From assembly GCF_014138265.1 (NCBI RefSeq), contig NZ_JACGXL010000005.1:310001-374000 (forward strand): a stretch of DNA of 64,000 nt, read 5' to 3'. A model generated the notes under the pieces. The model was not told where the DNA came from. It saw only the letters and a program-made list of their open reading frames with translations, and did not search any database. The position numbers and the translations under genes are program-made. Numbering within the stretch: position 1 is the stretch's first letter; each line of letters begins with the position of its first letter. Shown piece by piece: positions 18,141 through 28,043 of this stretch. The DNA comes from Dokdonella fugitiva (GTDB lineage Bacteria; Pseudomonadota; Gammaproteobacteria; Xanthomonadales; Rhodanobacteraceae).

Positions 18141-18743
18141 TCAGTGCGCGTGCGTCGCGCCGATGCGGCCGTCGACCTGCGCGCGCGTCGGCACCGGCAC
18201 GTAGCGGCCACCGCGGCCGACGTCGAAGTTGCGATAGTGGTCGAGCAATCCACCGTAGACGTGCAGCGTGACCGCGGCGCGGCGCGCGGAAAGGTTCGTG
18301 CAGCGATGCGCGTGTCCCTGCGTGCCGAGGAACGCGCAGGATTGCCCTTCCTCGAGCACGGTGGTGCCGACATGGCGCAGGCCACGCTCGTCGCCGAGTT
18401 CGTAGTCCTCGACGCTGAGCGTGCCCTGCAACACCATCTCGATGCCCCACAGTCCCGCATGATCGTGGATCGGCGTCGCGTAACCGGCCGGCCACACCAT
18501 GATCACGCCGGTGTAGCGGCCGTCGCGTTCGCATTCGTAGAGCCAGCGCGTGAATTGCTGCGGGTGCTCGTCGCAGATCGCGCGCAGCGCGCGGCGGTCC
18601 TTCGGCGAATACCACACCGCCTCCCGCAGGCCCGCGTGCACGCGATCGAGCGAGGGGCGCTCGATCGAAACCGGTTCGTTGCCGAGGCACGACGCCATGT
18701 AGGCGCGGACACTGCGCGTGACATCGAGATCGATCGGCGACAT
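18141..18743 (-). CDS. cysteine dioxygenase family protein
   Basis: A 200-residue cupin of the type I cysteine dioxygenase family, a mononuclear iron enzyme that oxidises thiols such as cysteine or 3-mercaptopropionate to sulfinic acids. The iron ligands are His93 and His95 (TPIHDHAGLWG) and a later His in GTQGHAHRCTN (144 or 146). The bacterial family cannot be split into cysteine or mercaptopropionate enzymes from sequence reading alone. The ATG at 18743 precedes a sensible N-terminus. Confidence 0.88.
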   Translation of the reverse strand: MSPIDLDVTRSVRAYMASCLGNEPVSIERPSLDRVHAGLREAVWYSPKDRRALRAICDEHPQQFTRWLYECERDGRYTGVIMVWPAGYATPIHDHAGLWGIEMVLQGTLSVEDYELGDERGLRHVGTTVLEEGQSCAFLGTQGHAHRCTNLSARRAAVTLHVYGGLLDHYRNFDVGRGGRYVPVPTRAQVDGRIGATHAH

Positions 18744-18833
18744 GCGGCCACCCCGGGTCCGTGAGCGATGTCCACTGCATCACAATCTTCGTTAATTCTT
18801 CGCTAAGCGCGCGCCCCCTATCCGGGCGGTTTC

Positions 18834-19983
<1,150 letters not shown>

Positions 19984-20028
19984 GCGCGTAGGGCGCGGCA
20001 AGCGCGCAGCGCCAGTCCCGCCGTCGCG

Positions 20029-21303
20029 TCAGACCGTCCGTGCCAGCCGGTGCGGATTCGGCAGGAACCACGCGAACAGGCCGAGCGCGGGCAACCACGC
20101 GCAGATGCCGTAGACCGCTTCGATGCCGATGTGGTCGGCGAGCTCGCCGAGCACCGCGGCACCGAGGCCGCCCATGCCGAAGGCGAAGCCGAAGAACAGG
20201 CCGGCGATCACGCCGGTGCGGCCGGGCACGAGTTCCTGCGCGTAGACGATGATCGCGGAGAACGCCGACGAGAGGATCAGGCCGATCACGATCGTCAGCA
20301 CGGTGGTCCAGAACAGGTTCGCGTGCGGCAGCAGCAGGGTGAATGGCAGCACGCCGAGGATCGATCCCCAGATCACGTAGCGCCGGCCGATGCGGTCGCC
20401 CACCGGGCCGCCGACGAGCGTGCCCGCCGCGACCGCGCCGAGGAACGCGAACAGGTGCAGCTGCGCGTCCTGCGCGCCGAGCTGGAATTTCTGCATCAGA
20501 TAGAAGGTGTAGTAGCTGCTGATGCTCGCGAGGTAGAAGTACTTCGAGAAGATCAGCACGCCGAGCACGAACAGGGTCGCGACGACGGTGCGGCGCGGCA
20601 GGCGCGATGCGCGCTGCGCGATGCCGGCGGCGCGATGCGCACGGATGTGCACGCGGTACCAGCCGCCGATGCGCGCGAGCAGCACGATCGCGACGAGCGC
20701 GGCGATCGCGAACCAGGCGACGCTGCCTTGCCCGCGCGGCATCACGATGAACGCCGCGAGCAGCGGGCCGCTCGCCGAGCCGACGTTGCCGCCGACCTGG
20801 AACAGCGACTGCGCGAGGCCGTGCTGCCCGCCCGACGCCATGCGCGCGACGCGCGAGGACTCCGGATGGAACACCGACGAGCCCGAGCCGATCAGCGCGG
20901 CCGAGAGCAGCAGCACCGGGAAGGTCGTCGCCTGCGACAGCAGCAGCAGGCCACTCAAGGTGAACCCCATGCCGATCGCGAGCGAATACGGCATCGGTCG
21001 CTTGTCCGTGTAGATGCCGACGAACGGCTGCAGCAGGGATGCGGTGAGCTGGAAGGTCAGCGTGATCAGGCCGATCTGGCCGAAATCGAGCGAGAACGAT
21101 TGCTTGAGCAACGGATAGATCGCCGGCAGCAACGACTGGATGAGGTCGTTGAGCAGGTGGCAGATGCTGAGCATCGCGAGGATCGGGAATGCGGTGCGCG
21201 CGGCGCTGGCGGCGGGATCGTCGAGCGGCTCGGGCGGCGTCACCGGGGCGTCGGGGAGCGCGCCGGCGGCGGGGGAGAGGTTCTGCATGCGTCTATTGGA
21301 CAT
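20029..21303 (-). CDS. MFS efflux transporter, fosmidomycin-resistance (Fsr) type
   Basis: A 424-residue inner-membrane protein with twelve hydrophobic segments. Family marks are CHLLNDLIQSLLPAIYPLLK in the first helix and FHPESSRVARMASGGQHGLA in the loop after helix 4, typical of Fsr. E. coli Fsr exports fosmidomycin and other small compounds; the natural substrate here is unknown. The start could be 21303 or the in-frame ATG at 21288; neither has a strong ribosome site. It is divergent from an AraC regulator with under 60 bp between them, so it is probably controlled by it. Confidence 0.9.
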   Translation of the reverse strand: MSNRRMQNLSPAAGALPDAPVTPPEPLDDPAASAARTAFPILAMLSICHLLNDLIQSLLPAIYPLLKQSFSLDFGQIGLITLTFQLTASLLQPFVGIYTDKRPMPYSLAIGMGFTLSGLLLLSQATTFPVLLLSAALIGSGSSVFHPESSRVARMASGGQHGLAQSLFQVGGNVGSASGPLLAAFIVMPRGQGSVAWFAIAALVAIVLLARIGGWYRVHIRAHRAAGIAQRASRLPRRTVVATLFVLGVLIFSKYFYLASISSYYTFYLMQKFQLGAQDAQLHLFAFLGAVAAGTLVGGPVGDRIGRRYVIWGSILGVLPFTLLLPHANLFWTTVLTIVIGLILSSAFSAIIVYAQELVPGRTGVIAGLFFGFAFGMGGLGAAVLGELADHIGIEAVYGICAWLPALGLFAWFLPNPHRLARTV

Positions 21304-21360
21304 CGCGGGGGTCGTGCCCGCATTATCGAATAGGTCAGGTTTCCTTGCGTTCGGGCCAAC

Positions 21361-22131
21361 ATGCGCAATGTCCATGCGAGCCGGGCGGATGCCTTGCCCG
21401 GGCCGATCGTCGCCACCGCGAACGAGTTGCCGATGAACCATCGCGTGCCGCCGCATCGGCACCGGCGCTCGCAGCTGCTGTACGCGGCGACCGGCGTCAT
21501 GCTCGTCGGCACCGAAGCCGGGCGCTGGATCGTGCCGCCCGAACGCGCGGTGTGGATTCCGGCCGGCATGCAGCACGAAGTGAATTCGCTCGTGCACGTG
21601 AGCACGCGCAGCATCTACGTCGAGCAAGGCGTCGACGCGGCGCTGCCGGCCGATTGCCGCGTGCTCGGCATCTCGCCGCTGCTGCGCCAGTTGCTGCTCG
21701 AGACTGCGGACCTGCCACTGCCGTACCGCAAGGGGTCGCGCACCGACCTCGTGTTCTCGCTGATCGTCGAGGAGATCCGACGCGCGCCGGTACTGCCGCT
21801 CGACATCCCGTTCCCGGCCGACGCGCGGCTGGCCGCGCGCTGCCGCGCCTACCTCGCGCAGCCGTCGCCGCACGAGACGATCGACGACTGGTGCGCCGAC
21901 CTCGCGTGGAGCCGGCGCACGTTCACGCGGCGCTTCCGCGCCGAGACCGGCATCAGTTTCGCGGAATGGCGGCGCCAGGCGGCGATCTTCGCCGCGCTGC
22001 CACGCATCGCCGCCGGCGAATCGATCACGACGATCGCGTTCGACCTCGGCTACGAGAGCGCATCGGCGTTCGCGACGATGTTCCGCCGCGTGACCGGCGT
22101 CGCACCGAGCCGCTACCTCGCGCCGGGCTGA
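21361..22131 (+). CDS. AraC-family regulator with N-terminal cupin
   Basis: A 256-residue regulator. The N-terminal cupin has the PHRHRRSQLLYAATGVMLVG pattern, and the C-terminal AraC double HTH includes WSRRTFTRRFRAETGISFAE and GYESASAFATMFRRVTGVAP. This layout matches the NimR/RipA-like group that controls divergently oriented efflux genes. Here the divergent gene is the Fsr-type pump, the likely target. Its 3' end overlaps the convergent GNAT gene by 19 bp. Confidence 0.88.
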   Translation: MRNVHASRADALPGPIVATANELPMNHRVPPHRHRRSQLLYAATGVMLVGTEAGRWIVPPERAVWIPAGMQHEVNSLVHVSTRSIYVEQGVDAALPADCRVLGISPLLRQLLLETADLPLPYRKGSRTDLVFSLIVEEIRRAPVLPLDIPFPADARLAARCRAYLAQPSPHETIDDWCADLAWSRRTFTRRFRAETGISFAEWRRQAAIFAALPRIAAGESITTIAFDLGYESASAFATMFRRVTGVAPSRYLAPG

Positions 22132-22670
22132 TCGAGCGGCAGCAGCATGACGCGGTCGCTCTGGCGATCGCCGCCGACGTCGAACGTCTTGCTGCCGACG
22201 TCGACGTAGCCGCATTTCGCGTAGAAGGCGATCGCGCGCGGGTTGCGCTCCCACACGCCGAGCCAGAGGCCGCGCGCGCCGAATCCGCGTGCAGCCGTGC
22301 ACACCGCCTGCATCAGCCGTTGCGCGACGCCGCTGCCGTGGGCGGCGCGGTCGACGTAGAAGCGCTGCAGCTCGACCGCGTCCGCGGCACCGACGCATGC
22401 GGGCGCTTCGCCGCGATGCACCTGCGCGTAGGCGACGAGTTCGCCGTCGAGCGTCGCGAGCAAGGTCGCCGTGTCCACGTCGGCGAGTTCGCGCGACTGC
22501 TGCTCGACGCCGTAGGTCGCGTCGAGGAACGCCTGCAGATGGGCCGGATCGTTGGCCGCGCCGAACGTGTCGGCGAAGCTGCGCGCCGCGAACGCGGCGA
22601 GCGCGGCGGCGTCGGCGGGGAGGCCGCGGCGGATCGCCAGTCGGTCCATGAAGATGTCGGCGGTCGTCAT
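22113..22670 (-). CDS. GNAT family N-acetyltransferase
   Basis: A 185-residue acetyltransferase. The acetyl-CoA loop is visible in VELQRFYVDRAAHGSGVAQRLMQ (the R/Q-x-x-G-x-G/A pattern), followed by GLWLGVWERNPRAIAFYAKCGY, a typical C-terminal half. The substrate is unknown. An alternative start is the in-frame ATG at 22649. It lies 82 bp after hslO on the same strand. Confidence 0.82.
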   Translation of the reverse strand: MTTADIFMDRLAIRRGLPADAAALAAFAARSFADTFGAANDPAHLQAFLDATYGVEQQSRELADVDTATLLATLDGELVAYAQVHRGEAPACVGAADAVELQRFYVDRAAHGSGVAQRLMQAVCTAARGFGARGLWLGVWERNPRAIAFYAKCGYVDVGSKTFDVGGDRQSDRVMLLPLDQPGAR

Positions 22671-22752
22671 GGGCGCGTGCAGGTTCGCATCGGTCGTGCG
22701 CGTGGCGGCAGGAGCAGCGGCGTCCACGCGCACGGGGCCGCCGCGCGACGCA

Positions 22753-23637
22753 TCAATGCCGTTTCGCAGCCGGCGGCGCGGTTTCCACCGCACGGAAGAT
22801 GTCGCCGACGTCGTTCTCGTCGAACACGTAGCGGCGGTTGCAGAACTCGCAGTGCACCTCGATCGAACCCTGTTCGGCGAGCGTCGCGTCGGCCTCGTCG
22901 CGACCGAGTGAGCGCAGCATCGCCTCGACGCGCTCGCGCGAGCAGGTGCAGGCGAACACGAGCGGCTGCGCCGGCTGCAGGAGCACGTCCTCCTCGTGGA
23001 ACAGGCGCAGCAGCAACACTTCAGGCGGCAATTCGAGCAGTTCGCGCCGCGTCATCGTCGCGAGCAGATGGCCGACGCGGTTCCAGCCGTCCTCGTCCGC
23101 GTTGCCCAAGCCGCCCTCGCGCGCGACCTGCTGCAGCATGAGGCCGCCGCAGCGACCGTCGCCTTCGGCGAGCACGATGCGCGTCGGCAACTGCTCGGAA
23201 CGCTCGAAGTAGTTCTCGAACGCGTGCGCGAGGTCACCGCCTTCGACCGGCACCATGCCCTGGTAGCGCGTGTCGGTGATGCGGTTCTCGATCGTGATCG
23301 CGAGGCGCGCTTCCGGATCCAGCCCGATCGCTGCCGCCGGCGGTGCGCCGGCCCAGCGCGCGATGCCGCGCACGCAACCGTCGTGCGTGCACTCGGCGAA
23401 CAGCAGGCGCAGCGGGCCGTTGCCTTGCAGCTGCACCGACAGGCGGCCGTCGAACTTGATCGTGCTCGTGAACAGTGCGCCCGCGGCCACGGTCTGCCCG
23501 AGCAGGTCGCCGAGCGGACCGGGGTAGTCGCCGTTCGAGCGCAGGTCCTGCCAGCTCTGCTCGAGGCGGACGAACGCGCCGCGCACGCCCGCGCGGTCGA
23601 GCTGGAACCGGTGCAGCAGGTCGTTCGGCGCCTTCAT
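22753..23637 (-). CDS. hslO: redox-regulated molecular chaperone Hsp33
   Basis: A 294-residue cytosolic holdase chaperone activated by oxidation and unfolding. The C-terminal zinc switch is intact, with Cys230 and Cys232 (CTC) and Cys263 and Cys266 (CEFC). The N-terminal domain shows GQTVAAGALFTSTIKFDGRL and ITIENRITDTRYQGMV. Length matches the family. The ATG at 23637 begins the conserved PNDLLHRFQLD start. Confidence 0.97.
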   Translation of the reverse strand: MKAPNDLLHRFQLDRAGVRGAFVRLEQSWQDLRSNGDYPGPLGDLLGQTVAAGALFTSTIKFDGRLSVQLQGNGPLRLLFAECTHDGCVRGIARWAGAPPAAAIGLDPEARLAITIENRITDTRYQGMVPVEGGDLAHAFENYFERSEQLPTRIVLAEGDGRCGGLMLQQVAREGGLGNADEDGWNRVGHLLATMTRRELLELPPEVLLLRLFHEEDVLLQPAQPLVFACTCSRERVEAMLRSLGRDEADATLAEQGSIEVHCEFCNRRYVFDENDVGDIFRAVETAPPAAKRH

Positions 23638-23730
23638 GGCACGCCCGCTGCCGTGTCGCGATGTTCGTCCAATGCCGCGCTCCGTGTCGATTCACGGAAA
23701 GTCTAGCGGCGCGGCCTCGCGGCAGGCAAC

Positions 23731-23760
23731 GAAAACGCCGGCGGCCCGCGGGCCGCCGGC
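23731..23760 (-). terminator. Intrinsic terminator of the small secreted protein gene
   Basis: A GC palindrome, CGCCGGCGGCCC with GGGCCGCCGGC (23736-23760), has a TTTT tail on the minus strand (AAAA at 23732-23735). It lies 20 bp past the stop codon at 23780. Confidence 0.7.
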
Positions 23761-23779
23761 GCCGGATCGACGCTGGGCG

Positions 23780-24130
23780 TCAGTGGTCGTCGCGATCGTG
23801 GTTCTTGTAGTGGGCGATGACCCACTCGTTCTTCTCGTACGGTTTTTCCGTATCGAGCTCGATGTTGACACCGCCGCGCGTGATGTACGTGCGGTACGTT
23901 TCCGGCAGCTCGTTGGCCGAGCGCCAGTCGTCGCCTTCGCGCCAGTAGTACACCTTGGTTTCCGGAGCGAAGTAGATGTCGTGGTCGCCGTAGTAGACGT
24001 AACGATGATGGCCCTTCTTGACCACGGTCGTGGTCGTGGTCTCCGTCGTCGTGGTCTGCTGGGCGACCGCCGGCAGCGCGGTCAGGGCGATCGTCGCGGT
24101 CGCAATGATCAAGCTGGAACGAAGGTTCAT
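23780..24130 (-). CDS. Small secreted protein of unknown function
   Basis: A 116-residue exported protein. A signal peptide (about 1-23) ends in LPAVAQ, followed by a Thr-rich low-complexity run (QQTTTTETTTTTVVKKG), then an aromatic, charged domain with YVYYGDHDIYFAPETKVYYW. The W/Y-rich part resembles short periplasmic domains found in many proteobacterial proteins of unknown function, but I do not recognise a named family. It is a single gene with its own terminator. Confidence 0.7.
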   Translation of the reverse strand: MNLRSSLIIATATIALTALPAVAQQTTTTETTTTTVVKKGHHRYVYYGDHDIYFAPETKVYYWREGDDWRSANELPETYRTYITRGGVNIELDTEKPYEKNEWVIAHYKNHDRDDH

Positions 24131-24332
24131 GGCATTTCCTCGTTTGGCAATCGGAAGAACATCGGCGGACGGACCGACCGTTGTTCACCGACGGAGGCTA
24201 CGCCGTGCCGCTGAACCGCAGCGGCGAAACGGATGAACGGGACAGGCCGCATTCACGCGCAGGACGACGATCGATGACGCACGGCGCATGGCCACGATTT
24301 CCGCGGTGGTTCGCGCGATACGACGATCGCGT

Positions 24333-27300
24333 TCAGGCGACGCCATGGCGCGGCCGGCGCGCCGCCGCGAGTTCGCGGCGCACGGCGTCGAGGCGTTCGC
24401 GCAACGCGTGCGTCGCTTGTGGATGCGTTTCGAGCAGCGCCGCCGCCTGGTCGAGCGCGGCGGTCGCGTCGGCCGCGCGATGCTGCGCGGCGCGCGCGCG
24501 CGCGAGTCCGATGCGCGCCTCGACCGCGCTGCGCACGTGGGACTCGCCCGATGTGGCGAGCAGGCCGGCGGCGGTTTCGAACGCGTCGGCGGCCGCGTCG
24601 GCGTCGCCGCGGGCGAGATAGGCGTCGCCCAGCGGCAACAACACGCGTGCACGGTCCGGGTGCGTCGGCGGATAGACCTCCTGTGCCATCGCACGGGCGC
24701 GTTCGAGGGTCTGGATCGCGCCGCCGACGTCGCCCGCATCGAGTTGCACGTGGCCGAGCCCGGCGAGCGCCTCGACGACCCGCAGGTGGTGCTCCGGAAG
24801 GCTTGCACGGTACACCGACAGGGCTTCCTCGAAGGTCGATCGCGCCTCTTCGAGCTGGCCGGCGATGCGCAACGTGGAAGCGAGGTTGGCGAGTGTGAAG
24901 CCGATCCGCTCGCCGCCCGTGCCGAGCGTGTCGCGGCGGATCGCGAGCGCCTGTCGCAGCAGGTCGACCGCCTGCGCGGCATCGCCGCGGTCGCGCTCGA
25001 TGAGGGCGAGGCGTTGCAGGCCGTTGGCCATCTCCGAGTGGTGGCGACCGAGCACGCGCTGCCAGATCGCGAGCGCGCTGCGTGCTTCGCTTTCGGCCCG
25101 GTCGAGATCGTTGCGGGCCTGCGCGACCTCGGCCAGCAGGTCGTGCAGGCTCGCCGCATGCGCCGATTCGGGCCCGAAGGCGTCGTGGTCGATCGCGAGC
25201 GCTTCGTTCACGAGCGTTTCCGCGTCGCCGTGACGGCCCTGGTAGCTCGCGAGCGCGGCGACCCAGTACAGGCTGTCGGCGACCGCCGGATGATGATCGC
25301 CGAACAGCGCGCGGCGCATCGCCAGCGCATCGTCGAAATCGCGCCCGGCGGCGGCGAGGTCGCCCGCGGACAGCTCGAGCTTGCCGAGTTCGACCAGCGT
25401 CGTCGCCACGCTCGAATGCCGCCCTCCGTGCAGGCGGCGCTGTTGGTCGAGGCTGTCGGCGAGCAGCACGCGCGCTTCGGCGTAGTGCGCGCGCCCGGCG
25501 AGCACGTGCGCGAGGCTCTCCTCGTCGTCGGCGCCGCGCTCGTCCGGCGGGCGCGCGAGCCGGTGGTCGATGTCGAGCGCGGCGCGCAGCGTGCGCTCGG
25601 CGTCGTCGTTGCGTGCGGTGTCGGCGTACACGCCGCCGAGCCCGGCCAGCGTGCGTGCGCGCAGCGCATCCGGCGCGCCGGTCCGCTGCAGCGCGAGCGC
25701 CTCGTCGAGGTCGCGCTCGGCGTCCGCGTAGTGTTCCTGCAGGCGCTCGGTCGCGGCGAGTTCGACCAGCGCCGCCGCGAGCACCGGTGCATCCACGTCG
25801 GTCGCGCGCAGCAGGGCGACGCCCTGCGCCTGCAGCGGCAGCGCGCGGGCATACAGGCCCAGTCGCGCGTGCAGCGAGCCGATCAGGCGCAGCAGCTCGG
25901 CGCGCAGCGCCGGCTGGTCGGCGAGTTCACTGTTCGCGCGGCGTGCGCCTTCGTCGAGCAGCTCGCGCGCGGTGACCGTCTGGCCGCGCGCACGATCGGG
26001 ATCGGACACGTCGAACACGCTGGTGAGGAACGCCTCGACCGCTTGCGCGCGCTGGCCGGCGATCGTGCTCCGCCGCGCCTCCCACAACACGCCGCCGATC
26101 GCCGCGAGCGTCGTCGCGACGATGACCAGCGTGGCCGCGCAGGCGAGCGCGTGGCGTCGCAGGAACCGCTGCACGCGACGCACGCGACGCGCGCCCGGCT
26201 GCGCGCGACCGTCGAGCCATGCGTGCAAGGCTTCGGCGAACGCGGCGACCGACGGATGGCGCTCGTCCGGTGCCTTGCACAGCGCACGCTGCACGATCGC
26301 ATCGAGGTCGCCGCGCAGTTGGCGGCGCAGCGTGGCCGCATGGGTGCCTCGCGCCGCTGCCGCCGCCTCGCGCAAGGCGGGCGCGTCCATGCCGGGGCGC
26401 TGCAGCGCGCGCACGAGCGGCTCGGGCACTTCGTCGACGATCGCCTTGGGCCAGCTCGTCGCGCCGCTGTCGGCGCCGGCATAGGGCAGGCGGCCGCAGG
26501 CGAGTTCGTACAACAGGACCCCGAGCGCGTAGACGTCGGTGAGCGTCGTGACCGGTTGCGCGAGTACCTGCTCGGGTGCAGCGTACTCGCGCGTCATCGG
26601 CCGCGTGCCGGCGTCGGTCTGCATCGCTTCGGCATCGGCGTCGAGGAACTTGGCGATGCCGAAATCGAGCAGCTTCGGTTCGCCGGCCGCATTGACGAGG
26701 ATGTTCGACGGCTTGAGGTCGCGGTGCACGACCAGGTTGCGGTGCGCGCACTGCACCGCGTCGCAGACCTTGAGCAGCACGCGCACGCGACCGGCGAGAT
26801 CGAACCGGTGGGCGTCGCACCAGGCGGTGATCGGTTCGCCCTCGACGAATTCGAGCGTGAAATACGGTACGCCGTCCGCATCGAGGCCGCCGTCGTGGAG
26901 TGGCGCGATGTTCGGATGCGCGAGTCGCGCGAGGATGTCGCGCTCGCGCAGGAAGCGCTCGCGCAGTCCGCGCGTCGGCGTGTCGTGGTCGATGCGCTTG
27001 AGCGCGACCTGCTGGCGGAACTGGCCGTCGGCGCGTTCGGCGAGATAGACGCTGCCCATGCCGCCGCGACCGAGCAGGCGCAGCAGCCGGTAGGCGCCGA
27101 CGCGCGTGCCGACGCGTTCGTCCGCGTCCTCGCCCGCGTGCGCGCCGAGCAGGCCCCGGGCGATCGCGGCGCCGCGATCGAGCGCTCCGGCCGGCGCCGC
27201 GTGCGCGGCGAGGAGGGTGCGCAGCTCGGCGGCGAAGTCGGGATCGGCGTCGCCGAGCTCGCGCAACCACCGCTCGCGCACGCCCGGATCGAGGTCGAGC

Positions 27301-27353
27301 GCCGTCGCGAACGACGCGCGCAGGCGTTCCCAGCGCGACGGCTCGGCGTTCAC
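24333..27353 (-). CDS. Membrane serine/threonine protein kinase with C-terminal TPR domain
   Basis: A 1006-residue Hanks-type kinase. It has a P-loop GRGGMG (95-100), catalytic Lys119 (VALKR), HRDLKPSN at 210-217 and DFG at 230-232, so it should be active. One transmembrane helix (about 401-424) leads to a roughly 580-residue TPR region, presumably periplasmic. The GTG start at 27353 overlaps the stop of the ECF sigma gene by four bases (GTGA), indicating translational coupling. The likely role is to phosphorylate its partner sigma factor or another regulator after sensing a signal through the TPRs; that role is inferred from similar pairs, not shown here. Confidence 0.9.
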   Translation of the reverse strand: MNAEPSRWERLRASFATALDLDPGVRERWLRELGDADPDFAAELRTLLAAHAAPAGALDRGAAIARGLLGAHAGEDADERVGTRVGAYRLLRLLGRGGMGSVYLAERADGQFRQQVALKRIDHDTPTRGLRERFLRERDILARLAHPNIAPLHDGGLDADGVPYFTLEFVEGEPITAWCDAHRFDLAGRVRVLLKVCDAVQCAHRNLVVHRDLKPSNILVNAAGEPKLLDFGIAKFLDADAEAMQTDAGTRPMTREYAAPEQVLAQPVTTLTDVYALGVLLYELACGRLPYAGADSGATSWPKAIVDEVPEPLVRALQRPGMDAPALREAAAAARGTHAATLRRQLRGDLDAIVQRALCKAPDERHPSVAAFAEALHAWLDGRAQPGARRVRRVQRFLRRHALACAATLVIVATTLAAIGGVLWEARRSTIAGQRAQAVEAFLTSVFDVSDPDRARGQTVTARELLDEGARRANSELADQPALRAELLRLIGSLHARLGLYARALPLQAQGVALLRATDVDAPVLAAALVELAATERLQEHYADAERDLDEALALQRTGAPDALRARTLAGLGGVYADTARNDDAERTLRAALDIDHRLARPPDERGADDEESLAHVLAGRAHYAEARVLLADSLDQQRRLHGGRHSSVATTLVELGKLELSAGDLAAAGRDFDDALAMRRALFGDHHPAVADSLYWVAALASYQGRHGDAETLVNEALAIDHDAFGPESAHAASLHDLLAEVAQARNDLDRAESEARSALAIWQRVLGRHHSEMANGLQRLALIERDRGDAAQAVDLLRQALAIRRDTLGTGGERIGFTLANLASTLRIAGQLEEARSTFEEALSVYRASLPEHHLRVVEALAGLGHVQLDAGDVGGAIQTLERARAMAQEVYPPTHPDRARVLLPLGDAYLARGDADAAADAFETAAGLLATSGESHVRSAVEARIGLARARAAQHRAADATAALDQAAALLETHPQATHALRERLDAVRRELAAARRPRHGVA

Positions 27354-27913
27354 GACGCGACGGTGCCGAGCTCCCGCCGCAGGAACGCGCGGGCGAATTC
27401 CCAGTCGCGGCGCACCGTGCGCTCGTGGCGCTGCGTCGCCGCGGCGATCTCGCTGAAGCTGAGCCCGGCGAAGAAGTGCCACTCGATCAGCTGCGCGAGG
27501 TCGACGTCGTGCCGTTCCAGCGCGCGCAGCGCGCGGTCGATCTCGAGCAGGCTGCCGAGGTCGGCGTCGGCGAGTTCGAGCGCAGCGTCGATGTCGGTGG
27601 CGACGCGATCGCCGCCGCGCTTCTGCGCGTGCCGGCGGCGGGCGTGCTCGATGACGATCTGGCGCATCGCGCGCGAGGCGAGCGCGAAGAAGTGGTGCCG
27701 GTCGTGCAGCGGGCCGCGCGCGTTCGCGTCGAGCCGCACGTACAACTCGTGCACGAGCGCCGTCGCGGTCAGCGTCGCGCCCGGCGCGCGACGCAGCGTC
27801 TGCCGCGCGCGTTCGCGCAGCTCCGCGTAGACCGCCGCATAGGCGCGGGCGGCGGCCTCGTCGTCACCGCCTTGCGCGGCGTTCAGCAGATCGGTCAGGG
27901 ATTCCGTCGCCAA
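27350..27913 (-). CDS. ECF-type RNA polymerase sigma factor (kinase-associated)
   Basis: A 187-residue sigma factor. Region 2 includes ARQTLRRAP...TALVHELYVRL and FFALASRAMRQIVIEHARRR; region 4 includes DVDLAQLIEWHFFAGLSFSE and RTVRRDWEFARAFLRREL. The wording matches the sigma-70 subfamily commonly paired with TPR Ser/Thr kinases. The TTG at 27913 is my preferred start, giving normal family length; longer readings add an Arg/Pro-rich, non-homologous leader. No anti-sigma factor is adjacent, so control may be through phosphorylation by the coupled kinase. Confidence 0.85.
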   Translation of the reverse strand: MATESLTDLLNAAQGGDDEAAARAYAAVYAELRERARQTLRRAPGATLTATALVHELYVRLDANARGPLHDRHHFFALASRAMRQIVIEHARRRHAQKRGGDRVATDIDAALELADADLGSLLEIDRALRALERHDVDLAQLIEWHFFAGLSFSEIAAATQRHERTVRRDWEFARAFLRRELGTVAS

Positions 27914-28043
27914 GGCAGGTACCCGCTTCGAAGGCGTGCACAGTGTAGCGCCGCGCGCCGGGCGGGGCGGCTTGCCCGCTTTTCGCGCCGACCTGCGTGT
28001 AGCGCTGTCAGGCGGGGCCCGTCGCCCCGGAGAGGAAGCGCCC

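Noticed and set aside
24131..24332. Small gene or RNA in the gap upstream of the small secreted protein
   Set aside because: Frames here are short and Arg-rich and no stable RNA-like structure is apparent.
24288..27830. A 1180-codon plus-strand frame opposite the kinase
   Set aside because: Low-complexity Arg/Ala/Val composition, no motifs, fully antisense to the Ser/Thr kinase and sigma genes.
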